Positions 4,712-5,030 of a stretch of DNA of 5,030 nucleotides are shown one piece after another. The stretch is taken from positions 1 through 5,030 of the forward strand of contig JAQURN010000104.1 of NCBI GenBank assembly GCA_028715585.1. The letters are read 5' to 3'. Under the pieces are notes generated by a model that was given only the letters and a program-made list of their open reading frames with translations, was not told the origin of the DNA and made no database searches. This stretch comes from Actinomycetota bacterium. Its GTDB lineage: Bacteria > Actinomycetota > Geothermincolia > Fen-727 > JAQURN01. Each line of letters begins with the position of its first letter. The stretch's first letter is position 1. Position numbers and translations under genes: made by a program.

Positions 4712-5030
4712 ATGGACGCCCGGAAAACTTATGAACTCGAAATCACTAGGGTCCGCGAGGGGATAAGAAGCCAGGCGCGCGATGTAGTGGCGAGGGAGGT
4801 CTTCCTCCACATCTACGTAAATGGGGAGCCCGAAGTCTCTCTAGCGATGCTCCCCGGAAAGGAGCGGGAACTGGCTTTAGGCTATTGTTTGAGTTCTGGA
4901 ATAATCAAGAGGCTTGAGCAGGTTAAATCCCTCGATGTAGAGATTGGCGCTGGCAGCGATTTCTATAGCGAGGTGAGGGTATGGACGGAAACGGAAAACG
5001 GCGCCGCCAACTTTAAGGGCGGCGGAGATA
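4712..5030 (+). CDS. fdhD: FdhD, formate dehydrogenase accessory sulfurtransferase (5' part)
   Basis: The frame is open from ATG 4712 to the window edge (106 codons), so the gene is truncated at its 3' end. FdhD carries sulfur from the cysteine desulfurase IscS to the molybdenum/tungsten-bisPGD cofactor before it enters formate dehydrogenase. The family pattern is clear: residues around 27-40 read VAREVFLHIYVNGEP, then a few residues on SLAMLPGKERELALGYCLSSGII, equivalent to the usual 'va.E.pl.i.vNg.p ... m.tP.d..eLa.Gfl..eGii'. The catalytic CxxC loop lies further downstream and cannot be inspected. GGGGG at 4703-4707 serves as ribosome-binding site. The frame extends upstream to 4667 without a stop, but no better start exists. 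Formate dehydrogenase genes may lie beyond the right edge. Confidence 0.85.
   Translation, partial: MDARKTYELEITRVREGIRSQARDVVAREVFLHIYVNGEPEVSLAMLPGKERELALGYCLSSGIIKRLEQVKSLDVEIGAGSDFYSEVRVWTETENGAANFKGGGD

Noticed and set aside
4211..4810. 199-codon minus-strand frame
   Set aside because: It is antisense to DUF192, the start of fdhD and the end of the acetyltransferase gene, all of which have clear family matches on the + strand.

Overview
The window looks bacterial. It has sigma70-type promoter hexamers, Shine-Dalgarno sequences before most genes, TTG starts, a class II tRNA-Ser with an encoded CCA, and bacterial housekeeping families (YchF, RadC). FdhD implies molybdenum- or tungsten-dependent formate metabolism, so a facultative or strict anaerobe is plausible. 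The pilin-like C-terminus ending in a CxxHGSL motif recalls uncultured anaerobic Gram-positive or actinobacterial-type lineages, but this placement is a guess from family resemblance and no taxon is asserted.

Left part (1-690): an intact tRNA-Ser(GCU) is followed by about 585 bases with no credible protein gene. This stretch is not featureless. It holds an inverted copy of the tRNA T-arm, a perfect 17-bp inverted repeat (189-205 with 337-353) closing a foldable 131-base interior, three strong local hairpins, four G6 tracts and two C6 tracts. It ends with a 23/26 copy of the tRNA 3' end (477-502), so about 396 bp is bracketed by tRNA-end direct repeats. The best readings are an undescribed structured RNA, a small non-autonomous element parked at a tRNA gene, or a decayed tRNA duplication. 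This is the most novel part of the window.

Middle part (691-1613): a 100-residue three-helix membrane protein of unknown function on the + strand converges on a small minus-strand gene encoding a pilin-like C-terminal domain without the usual N-terminal helix. A bidirectional hairpin terminator lies between them. The pilin-like gene diverges from ychF across an 81-bp gap that probably carries promoters for both.

Right part (1614-5030): all genes are on the + strand. ychF (translation GTPase/ATPase) is followed, after a 172-bp gap with a strong promoter, by radC (JAMM-motif protein). Next comes a likely co-transcribed set with gaps of 19 and 45 bases: a left-handed beta-helix O-acetyltransferase, a DUF192 protein and the 5' part of fdhD, which runs off the window. 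Nothing in the sequence ties the acetyltransferase functionally to formate metabolism; the grouping is by position only.
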